A program made the translations under genes and the position numbers. Under the pieces are notes generated by a model, which saw nothing but the letters and a program-made list of their open reading frames with translations, made no database searches and was not told the origin of the DNA. DNA of 64,000 bases. It comes from Muribaculaceae bacterium. Lineage in GTDB: Bacteria; Bacteroidota; Bacteroidia; Bacteroidales; Muribaculaceae. Below are positions 45,342-53,777 of this stretch, piece by piece (position 1 is the first letter of the stretch; each line of letters begins with the position of its first letter). The DNA lies in NCBI GenBank assembly GCA_022509105.1, contig JAFLTV010000007.1, positions 1 to 64,000 on the forward strand, read 5' to 3'.

Positions 45342-45932
45342 TTATTTATCTTTGATAAAATCCAAAGTTGCCTGACGGCCGCATTCAAATGCTTTCACAT
45401 TCATGTCTACTATCTTTTGTCCCTTACGTTCGAAGACATCTTCGATACCTTTCACAATATCTTCCGCAGGAATTGAAATGAAAGGAGAGGCAGCGCCAAG
45501 GAGAATAATATTCGTGGATCTCGGGCTTCCTATATCCTTTGCCATCTTATCCATGTCGAAAGCAACAAGATTATCAAACTTCTCCAGTTCGTTCATCACG
45601 GTCTTGATGTCGGGATAATTCGGGATATTGATAAAAGGCACGGTGCTTGTAATCACCCATCCTCTCTTATTTAAAAACGGTATGTATCTAAGACATTCCA
45701 TCGGCTCGAGAGATACCAAAAGATCTGCCTGATTATAGGGGATAAGATCAGAGGCTATCGGTTTGTCGCTGATCCTGAGGTTTGACTGAACGTCTCCCCC
45801 TCTCTGGCTCATGCCATGAACTTCTGCCTGTTTGATGTAAAGATCTTTCATAAGGGCCGCACGACCCAAAACAGTGGCTATAGACAAGATACCCTGACCG
45901 CCAACTCCTGCAAGTATTATATCTGTTTTCAT
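45342..45932 (-). CDS. iorB: Indolepyruvate:ferredoxin oxidoreductase beta subunit
   Basis: A 196-aa gamma-type subunit of the 2-oxoacid:ferredoxin oxidoreductase family. It opens DIILAGVGGQGILSIATVLG and has AEVHGMSQRGGDVQSNLRI, both diagnostic. The frame extends to 45965, but ATG 45932 overlaps the iorA stop (ATGA) and begins directly before the conserved block, so I chose it. With IorA it oxidatively decarboxylates aryl- or branched-chain 2-oxoacids to acyl-CoA and reduces ferredoxin. Confidence 0.94.
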   Translation of the reverse strand: MKTDIILAGVGGQGILSIATVLGRAALMKDLYIKQAEVHGMSQRGGDVQSNLRISDKPIASDLIPYNQADLLVSLEPMECLRYIPFLNKRGWVITSTVPFINIPNYPDIKTVMNELEKFDNLVAFDMDKMAKDIGSPRSTNIILLGAASPFISIPAEDIVKGIEDVFERKGQKIVDMNVKAFECGRQATLDFIKDK

Positions 45933-47551
45933 TTTGATACTTTTCTTCTGGCTGTCTGGATACATTCTCTACGTGAAATGATTACTGACAGACCGTTATG
46001 ATCTATTTCTTCTTTAAACATTTTTTTCATCTCCTCGATATTCTTGGGATGAGAATCAATTGTGCGGAGATGCTTTTCAGGCACACCGATTCCGAGACAA
46101 ATTTCCTCGAGTTTTCCTGTGCCTTGAGAGTCCTGACCACCAGTCATGCCGGTTGTGAGGTTATCGGAGATAATCACGGTTATGGGAGAATCTTCATTTA
46201 CAGCATCAAGGAGTCCGGTCATTCCTGAATGAGTGAAAGTGGAGTCGCCAATAATTGCCACAGAAGGATGCTGCCCGGCATCGGCCGCTCCTTTTGCCAT
46301 TGTTATGGAGGCGCCCATGTCTACCACAGTGTCAATAGCATTGAACGGGGCCAGGAATCCCAGAGTGTAGCATCCTATATCTCCAAATACTTTAGGAGAT
46401 TCATATTCTTTCAGGACTTCGTTGAGGGCCTGGTAAACATCTCTATGTCCACAACCCTGACATAAGGCAGGAGGACGATTTACCACTATATCAGAAATCC
46501 CGGCTACTTCTTCCTGCTTCAATCCGCAATCCTCCCCTTTTATTTTAAGAAGTGCGTTTTTGATTTCATCGGGATTGAGTTCTCCGGTTCTTACAACCTC
46601 TCCGGTTATTTTTCCATACACCGGTTTCATATTTCTGTCTATAACGCCACGCAGATATTTCTCGATAAAAGGCTGACCCTCTTCGAGAACCAAAACCGAG
46701 TCACATTCCTCAAAAAGCTTTGTAATCATTTTTTGAGGCAAAGGATATTGAGATATTTTAATTGTGGGGTAAGGAATTCCATCAGGATACAATTCCTTGA
46801 GATAGTTCCAAGCAATTCCGCTTACGATAATGCCCAAAGATTTGTCGTTAGCATCATGATATGCATTATAAGGAGATTCTTCGGATAATTGCTGAGCCTT
46901 ATTGAAATCTTCAATCAAGACTTTGTTTCTCTTTCTTGAAGATGCCGGCATCAACACCCATTGATCTTTCTTATCAGGATAATGGAATTCATTTTCCGGA
47001 GCCGGAGTTTCCTCAACAGCGACGCTGCCTCTTGAATGGCTCAGACGGGTCACGAATCTAAGGAGCACGGGAACTCCGAGGGATTCTGAAAGTTTAAAGC
47101 CATATCCGGCCATATCATAGGATTCCTGCTGGTCGGAAGGCTCAAGAGTGGGTATCATTGCAAAATCTGCATAAAATCTTGAATCCTGTTCATTTTGCGA
47201 GCTATGCATAGAGGGATCGTCGGCAGCTATCACGATCAAACCGCCGTTGGCTCCTGTCATTGCAGAATTCACAAAAGGGTCGGCGGCCACATTCAGGCCG
47301 ACATGCTTCATTGAAACAATGGCCCTTTTCCCGCAAAAAGACATTCCGAGAGCCTCTTCCATTGCAGTCTTTTCATTAGACGACCAATGGCTATGAATTT
47401 TTCTTTGAGCCGCCACAGGGTCTTGCTGCACAAATTCAAGGATTTCAGTGGAGGGAGTGCCTGGATAAGCATAAGCTCCGGAGAGGCCAGCATTGATAGC
47501 TCCTAATGCAAAAGCCTCATCTCCAAGGAGAAGACGTTTCTGAGTTTTCAT
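45929..47551 (-). CDS. iorA: Indolepyruvate:ferredoxin oxidoreductase alpha subunit, short form
   Basis: A 540-aa thiamine-diphosphate subunit. The N-terminal pyrimidine-binding region (LLLGDEAFALGAINAGLSGA) is followed by the TPP site CQGCGHRDVYQAL, GDIGCYTLG and GDSTFTHSGMTGLLDA. Archaeal IorA proteins (~600+ aa) end in a ferredoxin-like domain with two CxxCxxC clusters; this one stops after IISRRECIQTARRKVSK and lacks that domain, so electrons must pass to ferredoxin by another route. It is the first gene of a five-gene operon with a good promoter at 47613-47643. Confidence 0.94.
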   Translation of the reverse strand: MKTQKRLLLGDEAFALGAINAGLSGAYAYPGTPSTEILEFVQQDPVAAQRKIHSHWSSNEKTAMEEALGMSFCGKRAIVSMKHVGLNVAADPFVNSAMTGANGGLIVIAADDPSMHSSQNEQDSRFYADFAMIPTLEPSDQQESYDMAGYGFKLSESLGVPVLLRFVTRLSHSRGSVAVEETPAPENEFHYPDKKDQWVLMPASSRKRNKVLIEDFNKAQQLSEESPYNAYHDANDKSLGIIVSGIAWNYLKELYPDGIPYPTIKISQYPLPQKMITKLFEECDSVLVLEEGQPFIEKYLRGVIDRNMKPVYGKITGEVVRTGELNPDEIKNALLKIKGEDCGLKQEEVAGISDIVVNRPPALCQGCGHRDVYQALNEVLKEYESPKVFGDIGCYTLGFLAPFNAIDTVVDMGASITMAKGAADAGQHPSVAIIGDSTFTHSGMTGLLDAVNEDSPITVIISDNLTTGMTGGQDSQGTGKLEEICLGIGVPEKHLRTIDSHPKNIEEMKKMFKEEIDHNGLSVIISRRECIQTARRKVSK

Positions 47552-47580
47552 GGTATATTGTTTAGTTTTATGTCTATAGA

Positions 47581-47607
47581 AAGATGCGTTTTATAAATAT
47601 GCATCTT
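47581..47607 (-). promoter_or_regulatory. Hairpin at the 5' end of the ior transcript
   Basis: AAGATGC / GCATCTT stem with a 13-nt loop. The predicted transcript start falls at its first base, so it could form a 5' stabilising stem-loop about 30 nt before the iorA start. Confidence 0.4.
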
Positions 47608-47612
47608 AATTG

Positions 47613-47643
47613 CAAATATAATGTTTTTATTAATTTTTTCAAA
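47613..47643 (-). promoter_or_regulatory. Promoter of the ior operon
   Basis: Minus strand: TTTG (47640-47643), 19 nt, TATATTTG (47613-47620), an exact consensus match with ideal spacing. It lies back to back with the plus-strand promoter at 47647-47678. Confidence 0.75.
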
Positions 47644-47646
47644 ATG

Positions 47647-47678
47647 TTTGACAACATAGAAACGATTCATTAATTTTG
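47647..47678 (+). promoter_or_regulatory. Promoter of the S1/P1 nuclease operon
   Basis: TTTG (47647-47650), 20 nt, TAATTTTG (47671-47678). It ends 19 nt before ATG 47698, and its -33 box is 3 nt from that of the divergent ior promoter. Confidence 0.72.
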
Positions 47679-47697
47679 TAGTATAAACCTAATTTAA

Positions 47698-48513
47698 ATG
47701 AGACTAAATAAATCGATTTTAACCGTTGCCCTTGCCTTAGGAAGCCTGTCAGCTTTCGGATGGGGCCAAAAGGGCCATGATGTGACAGCATATATAGCTG
47801 AGAATCATTTAACACCGACAACACTGGAAGCCGTGACAGAGCTTTTAGACGGCAAATCTATCGTCTATTGGGCCAACTGGCTTGACAACGCATCCCACAC
47901 TCCGGAATATGCCTATTCAAAAACATGGCATTATAAAAACATTGATGAAGATATTGACTTTGAAAAAGCACCCCTGCATAAAGACGGCGATATTGTAAGA
48001 GCCATCTACAAGCAGGTAGAAGTTTTGCAAAACCCGAATTCGAGCCGTGATGACCAACAGCTTGCACTGAAAATACTTGTTCATCTGATGGGAGACCTCC
48101 ATCAACCGATGCATCTGGGTCATGCAAGCGATCTCGGGGGCAACAGATGGACTGTGAACTATTTCGGAAGAGACAACAATCTTCACTCAGTGTGGGATTC
48201 ATCGATTCCGGAGTCGGCACATAAATGGACTTATACGGAATGGAACAATCAAATCAACCGGGCCACTCCCGAAGAGGAAAGCTTAATTCTCTTTGAAGGC
48301 AATCCTGAAAACTGGGGTAAAGAAACTTTCGAAATCTGCAAGAGCGTCTACGCACAAACTCCCCAAGGAACAAAAATCAGCTATGACTATGTTGCCAACT
48401 GGACTCCTATCATTGAAGCACAATTCCTGAAAGGAGGACTGAGACTTGCAGACGTGTTGAATTCAATTTTTGATTCATCCTATCAACAAGCCAACACTTT
48501 TGTCAACAAATAA
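47698..48513 (+). CDS. Secreted S1/P1 nuclease
   Basis: A 271-aa zinc-dependent nuclease with a signal peptide (residues 1-21). The mature protein would begin at Trp22 (WGQKGH), whose N-terminus is itself a zinc ligand in this family. Other ligands appear in ASHTP, HYKNID, VHLMGDLHQPMHLG and LHSVWD. It degrades single-stranded DNA and RNA in the periplasm or outside the cell, probably for nucleotide scavenging. First gene of an operon with an HSDR_N protein and pcrA. Confidence 0.94.
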   Translation: MRLNKSILTVALALGSLSAFGWGQKGHDVTAYIAENHLTPTTLEAVTELLDGKSIVYWANWLDNASHTPEYAYSKTWHYKNIDEDIDFEKAPLHKDGDIVRAIYKQVEVLQNPNSSRDDQQLALKILVHLMGDLHQPMHLGHASDLGGNRWTVNYFGRDNNLHSVWDSSIPESAHKWTYTEWNNQINRATPEEESLILFEGNPENWGKETFEICKSVYAQTPQGTKISYDYVANWTPIIEAQFLKGGLRLADVLNSIFDSSYQQANTFVNK

Positions 48514-48523
48514 AGAGACATAA

Positions 48524-49018
48524 TTGAAAGGAGAAAATTTTCATCCCGATATTATTCAAAATCTCACGCTTCCTCCTGTAGAATTGAAAATCTGCAGGAG
48601 GAATGATGTCTATAAGGTTTTCGATCCGTTAAGAAAAAACTATTTCATACTTACGAATGAAGAATTTGTGAGGCAAAGTTTTGTGGCCTGGTTAATCAAG
48701 GATTTAGGTTATCCGAAGTCATTAATGGCTAATGAAATCGGGATACGGTTAAACAACCTTTATAAACGTTGTGACACGGTTGTATTTTCCAATTCCGGCA
48801 CACCCTTAATGATTATAGAATATAAATCACCAACAGTTGCAATCACACAAGAGGTATTCGATCAGATAGTGAGATACAACATGGTCTTAAATGCAAAATT
48901 TCTAACCGTTTCCAACGGCATCAATCATTATTGCTGTCAGATAGACTCTGCGAATAACGGCTACCACTTTTTGAGCGAGTTTCCTTCTTATGAATTTTTA
49001 AAGAGTTACGACAATTAA
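48524..49018 (+). CDS. Stand-alone HSDR_N (type I restriction R N-terminal) domain protein
   Basis: A 164-aa PD-(D/E)XK-type protein resembling the N-terminal nuclease domain of HsdR, with no helicase. Putative active-site residues are in CDTVVFSNSGTPLMIIEYKSP (Asp about 86, then E-Y-K). The start must be TTG 48524: an in-frame stop precedes it and the next ATG is about 66 codons in. From memory, such short proteins are conserved in Bacteroidota away from RM systems; their function is unknown. It overlaps the pcrA start by one base (TAATG), suggesting a DNA-repair role with that helicase. Confidence 0.82.
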   Translation: MKGENFHPDIIQNLTLPPVELKICRRNDVYKVFDPLRKNYFILTNEEFVRQSFVAWLIKDLGYPKSLMANEIGIRLNNLYKRCDTVVFSNSGTPLMIIEYKSPTVAITQEVFDQIVRYNMVLNAKFLTVSNGINHYCCQIDSANNGYHFLSEFPSYEFLKSYDN

Positions 49019-51342
49019 TGGATTCTAATATAAATTATAATTTTCTTGATGAATTAAATCCGCAACAAAGGGAAGCCGTGGAATATTCTGACGGACCGTC
49101 ACTCGTGATAGCCGGTGCCGGATCCGGGAAAACCAGGGTCTTGACCTATAAGATTGTTAATCTTCTGGTTCACGGGATGGAACCTTATAGGATTCTGGCC
49201 TTAACTTTCACAAATAAGGCAGCCAGGGAAATGAAGGAAAGAATAATAAGAGTGGTCGGCGAGAAAACAGGGTCGCGCTTAAAAATGGGCACCTTTCACT
49301 CGGTCTTTTTAAATATCTTGCGTCAACACACTGATAAAATCGGATATAAACCAGGTTTTACCATTTATGACACAGCAGATTCAAAATCTCTTGTGAAAAT
49401 GATTATAAGGGATTTCGGGCTGGATGAAAAGATATATAAGCCGTCGACAATCTTATCGGCCATTTCCAATGCAAAAAATGAGCTTGTGACATCTGCACAA
49501 TATATGTCGGATTCCGGAAAGATGGAATTCGACAAACACATGAGAAGGCCGATGACGGGGAGAATATTTGAAGCCTACTGTGAAAGATGCCGTCTATCCA
49601 ATGCGATGGATTTTGACGATATCCTTGTGTTTATGAATCAATTGCTCAGAGACCATCCGGATATCCGACGTCATTATCAGGAATTCTTCAGATACATACT
49701 TGTTGATGAATATCAGGACACAAATCTGGCGCAGCATATAATCATATCACAACTGGCCGGAGAGAAAAACAGAGTTTTTGTTGTCGGGGATGACGCGCAG
49801 AGCATTTATTCTTTCAGGGGAGCCAACATCCAGAATATACTGGCTTTCGAAAAGAGATATCCTGATTTCAGGATTTTCAAACTTGAAAGAAACTATAGGT
49901 CTACCCAGAATATAATTGACGCAGCGGGTAGCCTTATCGAGAAGAACGCCATGCAGGTGAAAAAGAATGTTTATAGCGAGAATGAGAAAGGAGAACGAAT
50001 CCCTGTGATTTCAGCACACAGCGAATATGAGGAGTCATTTCTTGTCGCGAACATGATAAATCAAAGCAAACTGACATGGCATGACAGTTATGACGAATAT
50101 GCCATCCTCTACCGCACAAATGCACAGTCGCGTATCTTGGAAGAATCTTTGAGAAAAAGAAATATCGCTTATAGAATATATGGAGGTCTCTCTTTCTATC
50201 AGAGAAAGGAAGTTAAAGATGCCATAGCTTATTTCAGAATGAGCATTAATCCGGATGATGACGAGGCTCTAAGAAGGATAATCAATTATCCGGCAAGAGG
50301 AATCGGCGAAACCACCATGAAAAAACTGTCGGCTGCAGCGTCGGAAAAAGGGAAAAGCATCTGGCAGATTATAAACGAAGAAAATCTGAAAGATATCGGG
50401 CTCAATGGAGGAACCATCAGCAAGATAAAAGCTTATAAAGATCTGATCCAAGAATTTATCGATGACAATGAAAAAGGATCAAATGCCTATGAATTAGGTC
50501 AATTGATATATAACCGTACGGGGATGCTCCTCCTTTTCGCCTATGACAACACTCCGGAGAATATAAGCCGGCATGAAAATCTCATGGAACTTTTAAACGG
50601 TCTGAAAGATTTTGTCACAACAGCGGAAGAGACGGGAGAAGGAGGCAATGATATGCAGACTTTCCTATCGGAAGTTATGCTCGCAACAGATCAGGATGAA
50701 GGGGATGATGATTCACAGCCAAAAGTGACTTTAATGACTGTGCATGCAGCCAAGGGGCTGGAATTTAAGCATGTCTATATCGTCGGAGTGGAAGATGATT
50801 TATTTCCTTCGGCAATGAGCCAGAATTCCCTTTCAGAAGTGGAAGAAGAAAGAAGATTGCTATACGTTGCGATGACCAGGGCAAAGCAGACCTGTGTGAT
50901 GACTTATGCCAACAGCAGATTCAGGAACGGCCAGACAGTCTTGTCGCGTCCTTCAAGATTTATTCTGGATATCAACCCCAAATTCCTCGACATAAAAGAC
51001 TCTTCCAAGTTAAATGATTTTGATTCAGTGAGAGTAAGTCCTGCCGACTCCTACAGAGCGAATCAATTTGGAAGGAAAAGTCAGAGTTTTGAAACTTCCG
51101 GTTTCAAGCCGGGAAATAATTTCAAGAAAATCAACACCTCCGGCCTTTCAAAAATAAAACCTCTTCACACTCCAGAAGAACTATCTAAAGGAGATATAAT
51201 AAAACACGACAAATTCGGCATTGGAAAGATATTAGAAATAAATTCAATCTCAGGAGAACCCTCCATTACTGTAGAATTCAAGGAAATGGGAATAAAACGC
51301 TTATTGCTCCGTTTTGCCAAATTTGAGATTATAGAAAAATAA
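49018..51342 (+). CDS. pcrA: ATP-dependent DNA helicase PcrA/UvrD
   Basis: A 774-aa superfamily 1A helicase unwinding DNA 3'-5' in excision repair, replication restart and removal of stalled polymerases. Motifs: LNPQQREAV (Q), AGAGSGKTRVL (I), TFTNKAAREM (Ia), LVDEYQDTN (II), GDDAQSIYSFRGA (III), LERNYRST (IV), MTVHAAKGLEF (V) and YVAMTRAKQ (VI). The C-terminal tail (GDIIKHDKFGIGKILEI) is the Tudor-like RNA polymerase-binding region. Overlaps the upstream gene by one base. Confidence 0.96.
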   Translation: MDSNINYNFLDELNPQQREAVEYSDGPSLVIAGAGSGKTRVLTYKIVNLLVHGMEPYRILALTFTNKAAREMKERIIRVVGEKTGSRLKMGTFHSVFLNILRQHTDKIGYKPGFTIYDTADSKSLVKMIIRDFGLDEKIYKPSTILSAISNAKNELVTSAQYMSDSGKMEFDKHMRRPMTGRIFEAYCERCRLSNAMDFDDILVFMNQLLRDHPDIRRHYQEFFRYILVDEYQDTNLAQHIIISQLAGEKNRVFVVGDDAQSIYSFRGANIQNILAFEKRYPDFRIFKLERNYRSTQNIIDAAGSLIEKNAMQVKKNVYSENEKGERIPVISAHSEYEESFLVANMINQSKLTWHDSYDEYAILYRTNAQSRILEESLRKRNIAYRIYGGLSFYQRKEVKDAIAYFRMSINPDDDEALRRIINYPARGIGETTMKKLSAAASEKGKSIWQIINEENLKDIGLNGGTISKIKAYKDLIQEFIDDNEKGSNAYELGQLIYNRTGMLLLFAYDNTPENISRHENLMELLNGLKDFVTTAEETGEGGNDMQTFLSEVMLATDQDEGDDDSQPKVTLMTVHAAKGLEFKHVYIVGVEDDLFPSAMSQNSLSEVEEERRLLYVAMTRAKQTCVMTYANSRFRNGQTVLSRPSRFILDINPKFLDIKDSSKLNDFDSVRVSPADSYRANQFGRKSQSFETSGFKPGNNFKKINTSGLSKIKPLHTPEELSKGDIIKHDKFGIGKILEINSISGEPSITVEFKEMGIKRLLLRFAKFEIIEK

Positions 51343-51344
51343 CC

Positions 51345-52478
51345 ATGCAGACCCCTTATTATATTGTCTACGAGGAAAAACTTCGCAAGAATCTTGAATT
51401 GATAAAAGAAGTTTCTGAAAAGGCCAATGTCAAAATAATAATGGCTTTTAAGGCAAATGCCTTATGGAAAACTTTTCCAATTATCTCGGAATATGTGAAA
51501 AGCTCAACGGCAAGCTCCCTGAATGAAATGAAACTTTCTCTTGAATTTTTAGGAAAGGATGTTCATTCTTACTGCCCGGTCTATACTGAAGAGACTTTTC
51601 CGGAATTTCTGGAAGGATCGACGCATATCACTTTTAATTCTCTTTCACAATTCTATAAATTCAGCGACCGGATTAAAAAACATAATGAAATCCAAGGAAA
51701 GAAAGTGAGTGCCGGGCTGAGAGTCAATCCCCATTGCAGCATAATAGAAACCGATTTATACAATCCTTGTCTGCCGGGTTCCCGATTCGGAGTTTCGGCA
51801 GAAAATCTTCCTGATGAATTACCAGAAGGACTCGAAGGATTGCATTTCCATGCTCTGTGTGAATCCACAAGTTATGATCTCGAGAAAGTGTTAGAGGCCT
51901 TCGAAACTCAATATGGGAAATGGCTCCCTCAGATAAAATGGCTAAACATGGGAGGCGGGCATCTGATGACCAGGAAGGATTATGACACCGGACATCTAAT
52001 TTCTTTGTTAAACCAATTTCATAAAAAATATCCTCACTTAGAATTAATCATGGAGCCCGGAAGCGCCTTTACATGGCAAACCGGCGACCTCAAAGCCACA
52101 GTGCTGGATATAGTTGAAGATTCAGGAATTAAAACTGCAATCATAGATGCTTCTTTCGCATGCCACATGCCTGACTGCCTTGAAATGCCATATAAACCGG
52201 CCATAGAGGAAGCGTTACCGGAAGGAGAGAAAGGATATCATTACAGAATAGGAGGCAATTCCTGTCTGAGCGGAGATTTTATTGACGGATGGGAATTTCC
52301 CGAACCCTTGAAAGCCGGCGACGTCTTGACTTTCAAAGACATGAATCATTACACAACCGTCAAGACACACATGTTTAACGGAATTCAACATCCCTCTTTC
52401 TGGCTGCAGCCTATAAATGAAAAACCCTCTCTGTTGAGAAGGTTTGACTATGAGGATTATAAAAACCGGATGGACTGA
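51345..52478 (+). CDS. nspC: Carboxynorspermidine/carboxyspermidine decarboxylase
   Basis: A 377-aa PLP-dependent decarboxylase of the alanine-racemase fold. It makes norspermidine or spermidine by the carboxyspermidine pathway common in gut Bacteroidota. The PLP lysine is in MAFKANALW (Lys36). Other signatures are GLRVNPH, LPGSRFG, LHFHALCES, WLNMGGGH, and EPGSAF for PLP phosphate binding; GGNSCLSGDFIDGW carries the C-terminal Cys-Asp site. It starts 2 nt after pcrA. Its usual partner, carboxyspermidine dehydrogenase, is not in the window. Confidence 0.95.
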   Translation: MQTPYYIVYEEKLRKNLELIKEVSEKANVKIIMAFKANALWKTFPIISEYVKSSTASSLNEMKLSLEFLGKDVHSYCPVYTEETFPEFLEGSTHITFNSLSQFYKFSDRIKKHNEIQGKKVSAGLRVNPHCSIIETDLYNPCLPGSRFGVSAENLPDELPEGLEGLHFHALCESTSYDLEKVLEAFETQYGKWLPQIKWLNMGGGHLMTRKDYDTGHLISLLNQFHKKYPHLELIMEPGSAFTWQTGDLKATVLDIVEDSGIKTAIIDASFACHMPDCLEMPYKPAIEEALPEGEKGYHYRIGGNSCLSGDFIDGWEFPEPLKAGDVLTFKDMNHYTTVKTHMFNGIQHPSFWLQPINEKPSLLRRFDYEDYKNRMD

Positions 52479-52490
52479 TTGAATACCCTT

Positions 52491-53150
52491 TCAAAAAGCT
52501 ATTCTTCCTTTTTTTGCCTGTTCAACCATTTTTTTGCCCGGCACAAGATATATTTCCAATCTTCGGTTATCTCTTCGATTTTCCATTGAATTGTTGGGTT
52601 TCAATGGCATCTGATCTCCTAAGGCATAGGAGAAGAGATATTGTGTGTTACACCCGGCCTCTTCAAACCAGTCGAATACGGCATTGACTCTGTCCATTGT
52701 CAATATATCACGGTATTCCTCCGAACCTGTGTTATCCGTGTGCATAACAAGGAGCACCCGAAACATGTCGGGCTCTTTAAGATATCTCTTAAAATAAGTG
52801 AGATATTTGGAAGCATTATCGTTTAACTCCGTGTCATTGGGATCGAAAAGCAAATGAGCCGGGATTGTAATCAAAAGAACTTCCTTGTTGCGGAATGCCT
52901 CAATCGTGCATTCATTCTTTTGATCAAACTTGCTGTTAAGCAGTTTGTTTTTTCCTTCCTTGGCCTGAAATTTCTGAATTAAAGCAGACGTGTTTCCCAC
53001 ATCTACCGAGTTTATCATCTCGATAAAGGTCAGATCATCAAGTTCCTCTATTCTTGAATTATCTTCATTGGTTGCACCTTTCATTGTAGATATCCAGGGG
53101 GTCACCATGAAAATCATCAATAAGGCTATTAACCGATGGCTACACTTCAT
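52491..53150 (-). CDS. OmpA-like envelope protein
   Basis: A 219-aa exported protein with a signal peptide (hydrophobic segment LIALLMIFMVTPWI). The C-terminal ~120 residues resemble an OmpA peptidoglycan-binding domain: LLFDPNDTELNDNASKYL, then VMHTDNTGSEEYRDILTMDR and SMENRRDNRRLEIYLVPGK. Residues 30-95 are of unknown fold. It probably tethers the outer membrane to peptidoglycan. It lies 87 nt after rimM on the same strand, and may be co-transcribed. Confidence 0.82.
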   Translation of the reverse strand: MKCSHRLIALLMIFMVTPWISTMKGATNEDNSRIEELDDLTFIEMINSVDVGNTSALIQKFQAKEGKNKLLNSKFDQKNECTIEAFRNKEVLLITIPAHLLFDPNDTELNDNASKYLTYFKRYLKEPDMFRVLLVMHTDNTGSEEYRDILTMDRVNAVFDWFEEAGCNTQYLFSYALGDQMPLKPNNSMENRRDNRRLEIYLVPGKKMVEQAKKGRIAF

Positions 53151-53237
53151 ATTACAAAATTTTTCTACGTTTTATCTAAAAAACGGCTACTAAGGTAATA
53201 AATTTCTTTTATAATGACTTGATTTTAATCTTCAGGT

Positions 53238-53777
53238 TTATTCTTTTTTATTAAGATTAACTAAACCCTCGGGTAAATTCATAATTATTTCATTTTTGTC
53301 GTCATCAATTTCAACTATAAAGTCATCGCTTGCCGGGATAAAAATTTCATCATCTCCGTCAGACAAAATGAAAAGAACATTCTGGGTGTTAGTATCAATA
53401 TCAGTTATCTCTCCGACAGTTGTTCCGGATTCTTTATCGATAACCTTATATCCTATGAATTCCTCAGGCATATCCGTTTCATCTTCTTCGATCCAATCGG
53501 CTGCATCTTTTTTCAGCATCAAAATTTCTTTATTTACAAACTGACGGGCAGCCTCTTCACTTTCAATACCTTCAATTTTTATTAAAAAACTGAAAGAGCC
53601 TTTATTTCTGACAGATTCAACATAATAAGGCACAAGGATTCCATCCGTTGGAAGAATCAAAGGATTACCTTGAATGAAATATTCCGGATCAATATCGAGA
53701 AGGGCGTTAAGTTCGCCTTTCAGCGCATGAGTCTTCTGAAATTTACCGATTTTAATTGTGTCTTCTTCCTTAATCAT
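53238..53777 (-). CDS. rimM: Ribosome maturation factor RimM
   Basis: A 179-aa two-domain protein that assists assembly of the 30S head. The N-terminal domain begins IKIGKFQKTHALKGEL, the family hallmark; the C-terminal PRC-barrel includes IGYKVIDKESGTTVGEITDI and ILSDGDDEIFIPASDDFI. Length is typical. Its start overlaps murA by 8 bp, so it belongs to the tsaB-DUF4290-murA operon. Confidence 0.95.
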   Translation of the reverse strand: MIKEEDTIKIGKFQKTHALKGELNALLDIDPEYFIQGNPLILPTDGILVPYYVESVRNKGSFSFLIKIEGIESEEAARQFVNKEILMLKKDAADWIEEDETDMPEEFIGYKVIDKESGTTVGEITDIDTNTQNVLFILSDGDDEIFIPASDDFIVEIDDDKNEIIMNLPEGLVNLNKKE

